NCBI GenBank assembly: GCA_037176705.1
Contig: CM073886.1
Span: 129,858,001 to 129,922,000, forward strand
Direction: 5' to 3'
Length of the DNA stretch: 64,000 bases
Origin: Molossus alvarezi
Taxonomy: Eukaryota; Chordata; Mammalia; Chiroptera; Molossidae
Shown here: positions 46,020 through 57,410 of the stretch, one piece after another
How the letters are laid out: each line of letters opens with the position of its first letter
Position numbering within the stretch: position 1 is the first letter of the stretch
The notes under the pieces: model-generated
What the model was told of the DNA's origin: nothing
Seen by the model: the letters and a program-made list of their open reading frames with translations, nothing else
The model's database searches: none
Position numbers and translations under genes: made by a program

Positions 46020-48250
46020 TTATTTTAAAAGAATTAGTTGACTGTATTCATAGGCATCCACTTCCCAGTTCCCTATAATGTCCTCTTTGGTATCTGCATC
46101 TCTCCTATTTGATATGTACATCTGTCCTTTTTGTCAACACTGTGCTGTCTTGATGATCGAAGCTTTATCGTAGATCTCGAAATTGCCTAGTATGAATTCT
46201 TCAGCTTTGTGCATCTTTTAGACTTGTTTTGGCTGTTTGATTTCCTTTGCATTTCCATGTAAAATTTAGAATCAGCTACTCTATTTCTGCAAAAAATACC
46301 TACTTGGGTTGTGTTTGTGTTGTGTTGGCCCTACAGATCAAGTTGGGGAAAATAGAAGTCTTAATGACATTGCTTCTTCCAAAATATAAAAAAAGGTCTA
46401 TTTCTCCATATTCAGGTCTCTAAATAAGACCATCAGTTTTCATTGTATAGATCCTGCACTTATTTTGTTAGATTTATACGAAGGCATTTTATTTTGGTGG
46501 GGCGATTGTTAAGTTTTAAACAATTTGTACCTACCAGTGTTCGTTGCTGTCGTAGGAACTGACCTTCCATCCAGCAACCTTGTTCAAGACTCTGACTAGT
46601 TCCAGGGGACTGTCAGTAGATTCTTTGGGATTTTCTACACAGGCAGTTATGTCATCTGTAAATAGTGATAATTTTATTGCTTCCTTCCTAATCTATATGT
46701 CTTCCCTCCTTTTTCCTGTCTTACTGAACTGGTTAGAAATATGTTGAATAGAAGTACTGAGAGAGTTTAGGCTGGCCTTGTTCCTGACCTTAGGAGCAAA
46801 ACATTCAATTTCCCACCTTTAAGTATGATGTTCACTGTAGGATTTTTGTAGATGTTCTTTAATAGTGTAAGGAAGTTCCTTTTAATTACAAATTTTCTGA
46901 GAATATTTATTATGTATTACATTTTTCAAGTACCTTTTCTGCACTGATTGAAGAGATCATAGGATTTTTCTTAAGTCTGTTAATATGATGAATTACATTG
47001 TTTGATTAAAAAAAATATTACTCAACCTGATATGCTTGAGAAAAAAACCCAAATGGTTATGGCATATTTTTCTTTTACTATATTGTTGAATTTGATTGGA
47101 TATTTTACTCTGGATTTTTGTGTATATGTTTATGAGGTATATGGTTCTGTGTTTGCTTTTGTCATAATGGTTTTGTGTGACTTTTGTATAAGAATAATTT
47201 TGGCCTCATGAAATAATTTGGGAACTATTCTTTTCTGTTGTTGGGAGAGATTGTGTAGAATCAGAATTACTTATTCCTATGTGTTTATTTGCTTATCACC
47301 TTAAATATCTCTTTTTCTATTTCTCTTTTCAGTTCCATCAGCTATTGCCTCATGTATTTTGAAGTTTTGTTTTAGGTGAATTTACATTTAGGAGTCTTAT
47401 GCCTTGGGAAATGAACTCCCTTATCGTTATATAATGTTTCTTTTTATCCCAAATGATATTCTTTGTTCTGAAATCTCATTGTCTGGCATTAATGCAGGTC
47501 ATACGGCTTACTTTTACTTGAAGTCTGCATGGTCCGTCTTCTGACATCTTTATTCTGCCTTTATATTAAAGCGGTTTCATAAAGACAGCAAACGGTTGGG
47601 TTTTGATTTTTTTATACAATCTGACAATCTTTGTTTTTTTAATTGGTGTGTTTGAACCATTCACATTCAAAGTTATTTTTGATATGAATGGATCAAAGTG
47701 CCATCTTGCTTGGTTTTTTAAAATTTAATTTAATTTTTTATTTGTTCTATTTTTTTTCTTCTTTTTGGGGGAATTAATTGAACACATTTTATGATTCCAT
47801 TTTTTATGTCCCTTGTTAAATTGTATTTATAATTTTCTTTTCTAAAAAGTATTGATTTCTAAGATTTACAATATACATTTTTATTTACTTTGAGTCTATC
47901 ATTTAACAAAAATGTGCCACATTAAGTGTAATGTATGAAACTTTTGCCATTATTTTCTAATTCTTTCCTCCCAAACTTGATGATATTTTTGTTATGTTCT
48001 TTTTGCACATGCTACAAACACATGATACATTGTTCCTATGATTGCTCTACATTTTAGAGCAATTAAACAAAAAAATAAAAAAATAAATTCTATATTACTG
48101 TTATTTACCCATTCTGGAGACATTTCTTTGTGTAGATCCGAGTGTCTGCTTGATACTGTACTTCCTGCCTGAAGAAGTCCTGTAATGTTTCTCCTACAGT
48201 AGATCTGATAGCAGGGAAGTCCCTCTATTTTTACATTTGTCAATTACAGG
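46020..48250 (-). mobile_element. Old LINE-1 ORF2 fragment
   Basis: The plus strand shows the reverse complement of L1 ORF2 in typical order: TTTGGCTGTTTGATTTCCTTTGC near 46220 (shortened here), ATGTCATCTGTAAATAGTGA at about 46650, TTGTTCCTGACCTTAGGAGC near 46780 and AATTTTGGCCTCATGAAATA near 47200. CACATTCAAAGTTATTTTTGAT lies near 47660 and CCTGTAATGTTTCTCCTACA near 48180. No useful ORF is left, and many indels and substitutions indicate an old family. The boundaries are approximate. Confidence 0.85.
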
Positions 48251-48914
48251 TGAGGTTGTCCTGCCCTGGCGCGGGGGCCACCAGACGTCTCTGTTCCTGG
48301 GCTTCTGCTCCAGTGAGCTGTGATTGCCCCTAGTCACCTGTTGGTCTCACCGGTTTGGGGACAGTGGTTCGCCCTGTGACCTCAATTCTGGGATGGAGCT
48401 AAGAAGAGTCATTGACTCTGAGTTTGTTCAGCTTCTTCTGTTGTAAGGACAGGAGCAGTATGCGCAGGACTGGGAACCAGCAGTCAGATTACACGACGTC
48501 GCTTGAGACGAGGAGTTAGCAAGTGGCCCCAACTTTGATCTTTTATATGCAAGAGGAAACATTTTCTCTAGTTTTGGTAACACGTACTCTTTTTCATTAT
48601 ACACTTGGTGCAATGCTGGATTGTTGATTCAATTTCAGTGAATTTTACCACACTTGTTACTGTGCTTTGTGTCTTTGCTGAATACAGTTTTCTAACTAGC
48701 AAACATCACCAGTATGCACAGTGCATGTACAGTTGTAGCAGCAATCAGTTCTGCGCTTCCAATTTCTTGGTCCAGATCGTGTTTTGGGTGTAGATAACAA
48801 ACATGCCATGTGATTGGGTAGAGGCTCAGAATCAAAAAGACAGTGATTTGGACTCCATACTTTTAAACGATTTGGAATAAAAATGACTTGTGCTTTCATT
48901 TAGCTGTTCATCCT
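48251..48914. other. Unique sequence
   Basis: No gene recognised; the sequence may include more decayed L1. Confidence 0.35.
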
Positions 48915-49075
48915 TGGGTTGCTTCCTTAACTTCTCTCAGCTTCAATTTCTTACTTCAAAAGTGGGAATAATAACAACTGACTCTGAGAGTTATTTTGAA
49001 GATGAAAAGAAATATTTACAAGGTTAACCACATATTCAACAAATAAATGGTCCTCAGAATATTAGCATTATTCTG
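48915..49075 (-). mobile_element. MIR element, minus strand
   Basis: The plus strand reads CTTAACTTCTCTCAGCTTCA then TTTCTTACTTCAAAAGTGGGAATAATAACA (partly quoted), GAGAGTTATTTTGAAGATGA and ACAAATAAATGGTCCTCAGA. This is the reverse complement of a MIR with its usual order. Confidence 0.75.
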
Positions 49076-51698
49076 CGTAGGTCAGGAGGAATTTGGGGCC
49101 CGGTGGAAGATGGATTCCAGAGCGGGGTAGGGAAGAGAACCATGTGTGGTTATTCTGTGGGGGCATGGGCTGATGTAAGGGCTAATAGCTGTCTGTTCCT
49201 GGAAATATTCAAGCTAAGGAAGGACATTCTTCCCTCAGGGACCTGGGGAAGGAGATTTTGGATTGGCTGAGAGTTAACTAAATGATCTGTAAGAGCCCAT
49301 ACAACGTTGAGTGTCTGATTTAATTAGAAAACACCATCATTAGTGTTCTGTTTATATTTGAGTTGTCAAATTTAATTATTGGTTTCATGAATGGTCTCCT
49401 TACCTCATTAAAGGCGTTAGTGTCTACCACGCCTATCAGGGAACATTAAGTGATTTGACTTTCACAGGTAGTCTCCCTAGACTCATAAGATCAATGGCTA
49501 GCTTTTAATTCTTTAAAATATAAAATGCTTCTGATTCAGAGGTGTCAAAACTGTTCCCCCCCCTCTTAATTTAAATTAGTTGCAACTTTTAAGGACCATG
49601 AGTATAATAGTTTGGAATTGATGTAGCTAAAGTTAATTGGTTGGGATTGAGTCACAGCAGCTCTCTGGATAGAATGTGTGCTCTCCAGTTAGCCACAGTC
49701 CCTACCACTCCTTAATGCCCCACACAGAGCCTTTGTTCATTTTTGTTACTTGCTTGTTCTCTCTAGGCATTTGAGTTAGCAACTTCTGCTCTAATGTACT
49801 TATTGTTGAATCCTATCAATTCTTTCCAGCTACTCAAGTTGACCCCTCAATTTGGGAACTTAGTATCTAAGTTGAGAAGAGGGAAAACATTGTTACCTCA
49901 AACCTTGTTGCACTTCTAGTGGCGTGTTCTGATCTAAGTTTTATAGACTGCTGAGATAACAAAGAAAAGGGTGCTCCGAAGTTGAAGGGGACGCAGGAAA
50001 TATCTAGAAGATTGAAAACACAAGTAGGACATCATGAGTCAGCAGACGCTCGGAGAAAGTGTTCCAAGGAAAACAGAGACTAGTAGGTCCAATCTGTCCT
50101 TAGTTATGTAGATCAAGGTGGCAGGATTGGTGCTGCCAACTAAATCCATGTATACGAATGTGAATAAAAGTTAAACCTGCAGCTCCAACACAGAAACATC
50201 TGGCTTTTGGGTCTGGATTGCAAAAATTAAGTATACTAGTTGCACACTCTTTAAAGTCCTTTCAAAAACATGTTTAAATGCAAGCCTTAAAAACAAAACA
50301 ATATGGATGTGGAGAAAATATTGTTCAGAAACCCCAACATGGTAAAGTGTATCTACCTTGCCATGTTTCAGTGTATTAACATCCTAATATGTCATCTGCT
50401 ATTCTTTGTTCATTTGCTTGACATCTGAACCAGTTAATAGTGAACTCAATTATAAATTCTATATTCTTTGCTCAGAACATGACCCTCGCTGTAATTCTGA
50501 ATATTTATTTACTTATCGGCGTATGTATATCTTCTACGAAAAAGTGGATTTCTCAGTAACCGATAAACATGCATACAAAATATCGACATTTTAAATATCA
50601 ATGAAAATCTGAAATCATATTTTCACTACAATCTAATTCTTAGATTAGCTAGAAGAGAATGGACTCTTTGGTTCTTGTAAGTATATTTTACACAAACCAT
50701 ATACCAAGTATGGACTAATACAAATATGGTTGTGCTGGGTAAGAACTGTACTTTTTATTGCTACATGTTATGCTATCAATAGTTACATTAAATCCTATTT
50801 AAGAGGCTAGTTCTAGTGCACGTACCTAGTTTAAAGGTAGCTTCTTAAAATTTTATAGGCAAAGTCCAATGAGCAATGAAAAGATGATTAAACAAAGACG
50901 GTTGAATAGAAAAACAGCTGGTAACAGTAATTCATTTTAAAAACAGTTTTACTTCATATGAATAAGTCTGCAAAACGTCAACATAAAAGGTGTATTTTTT
51001 ATTGTGAATACAGCCTTACTATTGAAAACCAGTTCAGACAGGGAACATTTAAAAATTCTTACGACATGGGATCACACCCTTGCGATTCAATGGCACATGC
51101 TGCATTGGTCTGATTTTACTACTCACAGGAGGGGACAGGACAAAGTAAACAATTCGGTTTCTTTAAAAAGAATCTATGTCATTTTTTTTTTTTTTCCATG
51201 CCATACAAAAGTGCCATCTGTCTTTATGGGCGTTTCAAATGTCAGGCGTATTAAAATACCCCAGTCATTAATAAATGCTCACTTTATAGGAGGTACTCCC
51301 CAGAACCACTGCTAGAAAACAGGATCCTCGACCACAGAGAACGCAGTGATTAACGTCGGAAGGGTGGAAGGGAGATTCACTGGCCACATAAACAGTTTAC
51401 CAGCTCGTTCTGCCCTGTGGGACGAAGGGGAGAAGAATGAGCACCTTTCACTGTTGTCCAGTGTCAATGGTCACAGACTAACGAAGTAGGAAGGTAACTT
51501 CTGTCGCTCTAAGCTTGAGAAGCAGGCCAAACCGTGCACAGCGAGGTGCCCTTCCTACGCGCTCAGGCCCAGGAGGGGCTAAGCCTCCTTTGTCCTATCG
51601 GCTAGCCCATGAAAAATAAACATGCAGTCAAAAAACAAATAAATAAATAAGCCCCAAACAAAAACTTCAAGGTATACTCTGCAGTTTTTTTTTTCTAT
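49076..51698. other. Unique AT-rich sequence
   Basis: No SINE of the VES type and no gene recognised over 2.6 kb. Open frames are at most about 100 codons (51004-51315), with no recognised domain. Confidence 0.42.
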
Positions 51699-51712
51699 AA
51701 AGAAAGCCCAGA

Positions 51713-52601
51713 CTTCCGGTCAAGATGGCGGGTAGGTAAACGCGGTATCGCGTCCTCCCACAACCACATCAAAGTTACAACTAAACTAAAGAACAACCAT
51801 CATTCAAAACCGCCTGAAATCAAGCTGAATGGAAGTCGTACAACTACGGAACTAAGGGGGAAAAAAAAGCAGCTACATCCAGACCGGTAGGAGGGGCGGC
51901 GGCGCGAGGGGGGGCGGAGCGCGCAGCGGCGAGACGGGCTGGTCCCACACCCACGTGTGGTGGATAAAAATCAGGAGGCTCCCGCGGCTGGGAAGGTCCT
52001 CCCTGAGGACTGAGGGGTCCCCGTCCCACACCAGGTGCCCCGCTCAGGGTTCCAGTGCCAGGAAGAGAATCCCCATCACTTCTGGCTGGAAAAACCAGCG
52101 GGAACTGAGGCTCAGGGAGGCTGAGGGGCTGGAGCCCCAGGCAGCTCCTTAAAGGGCCCGCGCACGGACTTATCGGACTCTCTCCCTCTAAGCTCGGAGG
52201 GGAGGCAGCTCGAGGGGCGCCAGAGACATACAGGGAAGAACTGAGCTGTTTGCCACTGGAGCGAGCGCTGGAGAGGGGCCTTCCTCGGGGACAAACGTGC
52301 TGTAAGAGGCCTTTGTTCCTTTGGTGAGCCCTTCCCGGGGGCGGCAGACAGTCTCCATATCTGGGACCCCAGCAACCTGGACACACTGGTAGCCCCGCCC
52401 TGCTGACTCCCTGAGGCCCCGCCCCGCCCCGCCCCACACAACTTTCAAGCTGTTGTCACTTGCTTAACCATAGGATTGGCCGGTCTTGGATCCTGCTTCA
52501 GGTTTTTCCTAAATTCTTTCAAACGAGCAGCACCGGGTCTCAGCGAGCCCCATACCGCTCATTAAGTAATACACAGAAACAAACACAGGGAGGCAGCCAA
52601 A
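51713..52601 (+). promoter_or_regulatory. HAL1-like 5'UTR with internal promoter features
   Basis: The element begins CTTCCGGTCAAGATGGCGGG. The CAAGATGGCG string is a YY1-type motif, placed at the very 5' end as in other L1 families, where it fixes the transcription start. The region is CpG-rich, and at 52416-52435 has four tandem GCCCC units (GC-box/Sp1-like on the minus strand). Promoter function is inferred from family knowledge. Antisense open frames cross this UTR (for example 51844-52437 and 52188-52448). Confidence 0.7.
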
Positions 52602-53543
52602 ATGAGGATACAAAGAAACAGGTCCCAAATGAAAGAACAGAACAAAACCCCAATAAAAGAACTAAGCGAAAGGGAGATAAGCAACCTAACAGATACTGAG
52701 TTCAAAATACTGCTTATAAGGATGCTCAATGAACTTAGTGAGAACCTCAGTGAACTTAGGGAGGGCATCAAGAGCATAAAAAAGTACCAGTTAGAAATCA
52801 TGGATACACAGTTAGAATTAAAGGAGGCATTAACTGAAATAAAGAATAATTTACACAGCTTCAATAATAGAGTATGTAGATCCAAGGAGCAAACCATCGA
52901 TTTGGAATATAAGGAAGCAAAAAATCCCCAATCAGAAGAGCAAAAAGAAAAAAGAATCCAAAAAAATGAGGATAGAGTAAGGAGCCTCTGGGATAACTTC
53001 AAGCGTGCCAACATTCGCATCTTGGGGGTGCCCGAAGGAGAAGAGAGAGAACAAGAAATCGAAAACCTGTTTGAAACAATAATGGCAGAAAACTTTCCTA
53101 ACTTGGTGAAGGAAACAGACATACAAGTCCAGGAAGCACAGAGAGTCCCAAACAAGATGAACCCCAAGAGGCACACACCAAGACACATCATCATCAAAAT
53201 GCAAAAGGTTCAAGACAAAGAGAGAATATTAAAAGCAGCAAGAGAAAGGCAGATAGTTACCTACAAGGGAGTACCCATTAGGCTGTCAGCTGATTTCTCA
53301 AAAGAAACTTTGCAGGCCAGAAGGGAGTGGCAAGAAATATTTAGAGTGATGAAAACCAAGAACCTACAACCAAAATTACTCTATCCTGCAAAGCTGTCAT
53401 TTAGAATCGATGGACATACAAAAACTTTCCCGGACAAGAAAAAGTTAAAGGAGTTCATCACCACCAAACCATTATTATATGAAATGATGAAGGGTCTTTT
53501 TGAAGAAAAAGATAAAATGTATGAACAAACAAAATGGCAATGA
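52602..53543 (+). CDS. LINE-1-type ORF1 protein of a HAL1-like element, intact, 313 aa
   Basis: This is an L1 ORF1p homologue (Transposase_22 family), a trimeric RNA-binding nucleic-acid chaperone that coats L1-type RNA in cytoplasmic ribonucleoprotein. A basic, Asn/Gln-rich N-terminus (1-25) is followed by heptad-patterned coiled coil from about 30 to 125 (LLIRMLNELSENLSELREGI, then TQLELKEALTEI). The RRM-like domain spans about 135-230 (NIRILGVPEGEEREQEIENL, RHIIIKMQKV), and the C-terminal domain about 231-295 contains YPAKLSFRIDG. The ATG at 52602 is chosen because it precedes the conserved MRIQRNRSQ start also seen in the second copy (MRRQRNRSQ). The frame has no stop or frameshift and ends at TGA 53541-53543. 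No ORF2 follows. Whether it is expressed, or acts in trans on HAL1 and SINE RNAs, cannot be told from sequence. Confidence 0.92.
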   Translation: MRIQRNRSQMKEQNKTPIKELSEREISNLTDTEFKILLIRMLNELSENLSELREGIKSIKKYQLEIMDTQLELKEALTEIKNNLHSFNNRVCRSKEQTIDLEYKEAKNPQSEEQKEKRIQKNEDRVRSLWDNFKRANIRILGVPEGEEREQEIENLFETIMAENFPNLVKETDIQVQEAQRVPNKMNPKRHTPRHIIIKMQKVQDKERILKAARERQIVTYKGVPIRLSADFSKETLQARREWQEIFRVMKTKNLQPKLLYPAKLSFRIDGHTKTFPDKKKLKEFITTKPLLYEMMKGLFEEKDKMYEQTKWQ

Positions 53544-53898
53544 ATGCATATTTATCAACAATGGAATCTACAAACAAAATGAACAGGAAGAACAGAAACA
53601 TTCTCATAGATACAGAGAACATTTTGGTGGTTGCCAGTTGGGAAGGGGATTGGGGGAATGGGTGAAAAAGGTGAAGGGATTAAGAAGCACAAATTCATTG
53701 CTAGACTGACAAACCTCAAAGGGAAAGGGGTTGGGAGGGTGGGAAGAAATAAACCAAAGAACTTATATACATAACCAATGGACACAGACAATAATGTGGG
53801 AAAAGGTGGGAGGGGGGCGGGAGGGGGGAGGAGGGGGTCAATGGGGGAAAAATGTGGAACATCTGTAATACATTTTACATCCAACAATAAAGATTTGG
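53544..53898 (+). other. HAL1-like 3'UTR with G-rich polypurine tract and polyadenylation signal
   Basis: Contains GTGGGAGGGGGGCGGGAGGG and neighbouring G runs at about 53807-53838, a strong G-quadruplex candidate. GTCAATGGGGGAAAAATGTG, ACATCTGTAATACATTTTAC and AATAAA at 53886 follow. The same order, in reverse complement, occurs in the L1 3'-end fragments at 18.8, 33.8, 37.7, 55.5 and 55.9 kb. L1 and HAL1-like copies in this genome therefore share the 3' end, presumably the recognition site for ORF2p. Confidence 0.85.
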
Positions 53899-53932
53899 AA
53901 AAAAAAAAAAAAAAAAAAAAAGAAAGCCCAGA

Positions 53933-54713
53933 ACCGAGGCTGTTTTCTGGAAGAGTGAAGAAGTCCAATGAGGAGCTGCCCAGGGGAAATGTCATCTGAC
54001 GGACAGATAGTTGGGTGGAGAAGACGACAGATTCCACCAAGTGGGAATCGCAGGAAGAAGTTTATTGACACTGGACTTAAAGAGTTGTAAGTGTTAAAGT
54101 TATATGTTGGAATCATGACTACGTTTTTATTAAATTTTTTATTAAGACTGTAATGATAAAAAGAAAATACACTAATTTTTATTGAAAAATAAATGTAATT
54201 AGTAAAGTTGGTAAAGGAGAGACTCTTTACTGAGAAAGATCAAATCCTGATTACATTTTTTAGTACATATAATTTGAGTCATAGCCATTCAAAATTAGCA
54301 TATTCTTATTTTTTAATAGGCGATATTTTCTTGTGGAATTCCTTTTTCCGTAAATGTACTTGAATTAGAGGCAGGTATAATAAGCTTCAGCCACTATAAA
54401 TAGCTAGAGTAAAGGTGGCCAGAAGATATGCTTAAAATAATGACACTTTGGGGTTTAATTTATCTCTTATGCAAAGTTTTACAAAAACATAATATTGATT
54501 AATTACAGAATGGAAATGAAAACATTCAGGAAACATGAATAATTTGAGATTACTTGAAAGAAGTTCTGTAAATAGTTTAGTGTATTCTTTCCCATTATTT
54601 AAAATAATATATTATATAAACATACATGTTATATGTTCTTTACTTAATTAGACTGAGATCATGTTACACAGATAGCATTATTATGAATATTCTCATATAA
54701 TGACATATTTATT
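53933..54713. other. Unique AT-rich sequence
   Basis: Nothing recognised between the HAL1 right TSD and the next SINE. Confidence 0.45.
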
Positions 54714-54727
54714 CATACATAATCTTT

Positions 54728-54946
54728 TTATATTTATATTTTTTTCTGTATTGAGTTTAGAGAGAGAGGAAGGGAGAGGGTGAGAGATAGAAACATCGAT
54801 GAGAGAGAACATCGATTGGCCACCTCCTGCATGCCCTCCACTGGGGATCGGACCCACAACCTGGGCGTGTATCCTGACTGAGAATCGAACTGGCGACCTC
54901 TTGGTGCAGGGGTCCATGCTCAACCACTGAGCCACACCAACCCGAC
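54728..54946 (-). mobile_element. VES-type SINE, subtype B
   Basis: Tail TTTCTGTATTGAGTTTAGAG, GA body, two B-box-like segments and a head ending GAGCCACACCAACCCGAC. TSD CATACATAATCTTT (54714-54727) versus CATATATAATCTTT (54947-54960), one mismatch. It inserted at the edge of an old L1. Confidence 0.93.
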
Positions 54947-55525
54947 CATATATAATCTTTAATGGTTCCATGGTATTTCCACTTTGTGGATGAATTTTAT
55001 TCATTTCCCTTTTCATGAATATTAAGGTTGGGTTGTTTCCATTTTAACTTGCTCTACATTGAAATGAATCTTTTTAAATATAAATTTTTAACAAAATCTT
55101 TGGCATTGTTTTAAAAAAATAATTGGGTTATTAGATAAAACAGTGTGACTATGACTGTTGAAGTTTCTTGAGCCAAATTTCCCAATTATTTCCAAGACAA
55201 TTTGCTATAGTTAGAACATTTCCAAAGTGGATGAAATGGCATCACCTCACATTCAACAAAATTAGGTATTATCAGTTTAGTGTTTGCCTTTTAAAAATGT
55301 TAACAAAACATTATTAGTCTAATATGTTTGCATGTATTAAATAATTATTTCTGTGAATTGTTCGAATTCCTTCTGCCTTGCTAATTTTTCTACACAATTG
55401 CTAGTTGGTTTAATGGACTTATAAGACTTCTTTACATTTTTAGAGTATTAATCCTCTGCTGTATTACAGCAATATTAAAATTGAGTTTGTCAATAGTGGG
55501 GTTTTTTGACACTCAAACTTTTTTT

Positions 55526-55764
55526 AAATTTTATTTTTGTTACAGGTGTTTCTCCTTTTCCCCATTGACACCCTCCTCTTGATCCCCCCCCCCAGCACTG
55601 TTGTCTGTGTCCATGGTTACACATACATGCATATACGTTCTGTGGTTTATCTCTTCCCTCCCCCCGACTCCCTCTTCTGGGGTTTGTCAGTCTGTACCCT
55701 ACTTCTATGTCTCTGGGTATATTTTGTTCATCAGCTTCTTTTGCTCATTATATTCCACAAATAA
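55526..55764 (-). mobile_element. L1/HAL1 3'UTR fragment, 5'-truncated
   Basis: Carries TGTTACAGGTGTTTCTCCTT, CCCCATTGACACCCTCCTCT and GTGGTTTATCTCTTCCCTCC, the reverse complement of the L1/HAL1 3'UTR. TSD TTGACACTCAAACTTTTTTT (55506-55525) versus TTGACATTCAAACTTTTTTT (55765-55784), one mismatch. Confidence 0.9.
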
Positions 55765-55863
55765 TTGACATTCAAACTTTTTTTTTATATGCTTTGCATT
55801 TTATTGATTTCTTTGGTGACATATTACATACATCTTCATATGCAGTGACAAGTAGTTAATTTT

Positions 55864-56084
55864 TTATTTTATTTTATTTTTATTTATTAATTTGTTTTTG
55901 TTACAGATGTTTCTCATTTTTCTCCCATTGACACCCTCATCCCCTTGCCCCCTGCCCCATCCCCAGCTTTGTCGTCTATGTTTATTTTTCATGCACACAT
56001 GCATGTAAGTTCTGTGGTTTATCTCCCCTCCACCCCCTCCTCCTCTGAGGCTTGTCAGTCTGTACCCCACCTCTATGTCTCTGG
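55864..56084 (-). mobile_element. L1/HAL1 3'UTR fragment, 5'-truncated
   Basis: Same 3'UTR features (TGTTACAGATGTTTCTCATT, CCCATTGACACCCTCATCCC, GTGGTTTATCTCCCCTCCAC). It lies 100 bp from a similar fragment in the same orientation. GTTAATTT on both sides (about 55855 and 56085) is a short possible TSD. Confidence 0.85.
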
Positions 56085-56200
56085 GTTAATTTGAAAACCC
56101 AGCCCATTCAAGCAGAGTTTTGTATTTATAATTTTCTCATCGCTTTGTATTTAGAAAGTCTTCTCATCATGTAAAACCCAGTAAGTATTTACTTATTACA

Positions 56201-57399
56201 GCTATGAACTGACAGAAATACTTAGAGAAAGGAAGATTGAGAAAGACAAAATATGCTATATCAGAAATTAAAATGATAAACATATTTCAATTTATATTTT
56301 TCTATTTATAATGCTATACTTTACTTCATTAAAAGTATTGAGTATGTAGCATATTAGGAATTCATTTTCATGTATCATGTGCTGGGGGGAATTTAATTCA
56401 TCTCCTGAGTCTTGCACGGCCTCCTGGAAGCAGGCGTCACTAAGTGCCAAGGACGGAGCTGCGGCCACCACAGAGCAAGTCCTGTGCTGGGAGCCTATGT
56501 CATTAGCGCATCACATTGTTGATGCTCAACCAGTTTTCCAGCATCATTTCCTTGCTATGCCTGTCTTTCTCTGTTCATTTCTGAAGATATTTCTCAGTTG
56601 TTCAAAGGAATAGGAGTGTTTCTGGGTAACTGTTTTCTTCCACTGGTGTGAATAACGATTTATACAAACACAACTGAGGATTGTGTATTTACGGTTCACT
56701 TTTACTTTTGATGTGCATACACTCCCTTCCTCAGTCTGTCGGATACTTTATCCTGGCCTCTTCATAGCCACCCCCCAATGCAATTCAAAACAACTGATAT
56801 GTCCCACATATACAAAATTCTAGGGCTAAAATTTGAATTAGATATAAATTACTTCTGAAAGCCTTGGCCTCTTGATGTTACTTTTTCTTCTTACCCAGGA
56901 ACTTGAAAAGTCTCCCTTTTATCAAAGTCTCCATTTACACCTCTTAGTGCATTTTTAACCATTTTCTTCTTTTAGCTCTCATCTATTTCTTATTGAAGTT
57001 TGCCTTCTAGTTTAGATTTTTATTGCTCATAAAAAGAATATTTTCTTAAATTTAACTACTGATTCTGATGATACAGCAGAGAATTTCTCTTTCCGTTTCT
57101 GTTCTCTGGTCGATCTGTGATCCACATTGTTCCAACAGGTTTTCGGTGCAGGCTCTTCCCCAGAGGCAATTCTGTGTCAGCAAATAACTGCAATGTTGTT
57201 TCTTCTTTCCATTAGCTGTGTTCCTTCCTTACGTTTTCTACCAAACATTTGGACTAAAATATATAAATTTGTAACATCTAGTATTATTCCTAAATTAAAT
57301 TTTAAAATGACAAATAATCAGGTTAACAATAATCCACAACCTTCAGACAACTAAAAGACATTAATGTTTTGCTGTTAAACATGCAGTCAGCTATCAGTT
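56201..57399. other. Unique sequence
   Basis: No gene recognised. A 78-codon frame at 56377-56613 and a 75-codon frame at 57127-57354 have no recognised domain. Confidence 0.42.
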
Positions 57400-57410
57400 T
57401 AGGCTAAATA

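Larger units (their letters stand above)
51713..53918 (+). mobile_element. Full-length half-L1 (HAL1-like) retrotransposon, copy 1
   Basis: A structurally complete non-autonomous LINE-1 derivative of about 2.2 kb. It has a GC-rich 5'UTR (51713-52601), an intact ORF1 (52602-53543), a 3'UTR (53544-53898) with a G-rich polypurine tract and AATAAA at 53886-53891, and a poly(A) run of about 20. ORF2 is absent: ORF1 leads within 360 bp to the tail. A perfect 14-bp TSD AAAGAAAGCCCAGA flanks it (51699-51712 and 53919-53932). The perfect TSD, uninterrupted A tail and open ORF1 point to a recent insertion. HAL1 elements of this design are known in mammals including bats. Reverse transcription must be supplied by an L1 elsewhere. 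Confidence 0.93.
54961..56200 (-). mobile_element. Old LINE-1 3' part, split by younger L1 insertions
   Basis: The plus strand keeps the order of the reverse-complemented L1 ORF2 C-terminal region: TAAGGTTGGGTTGTTTCCAT (about 55022), AAATGGCATCACCTCACATT (about 55234), TTCTGTGAATTGTTCGAATT (about 55350) and GAGTATTAATCCTCTGCTGT (about 55443). The last part resumes after 55785. Two younger L1 3'UTR fragments (55526-55764 and about 55864-56084) interrupt it. The right boundary is approximate. Confidence 0.72.

Noticed and set aside
51844..52437. 197-codon ORF antisense to the HAL1-like 5'UTR as a host gene
   Set aside because: It lies wholly inside the retrotransposon's GC-rich 5'UTR. In the second copy the corresponding antisense sequence is open mainly in a different, shorter frame, so it is not listed as a gene.
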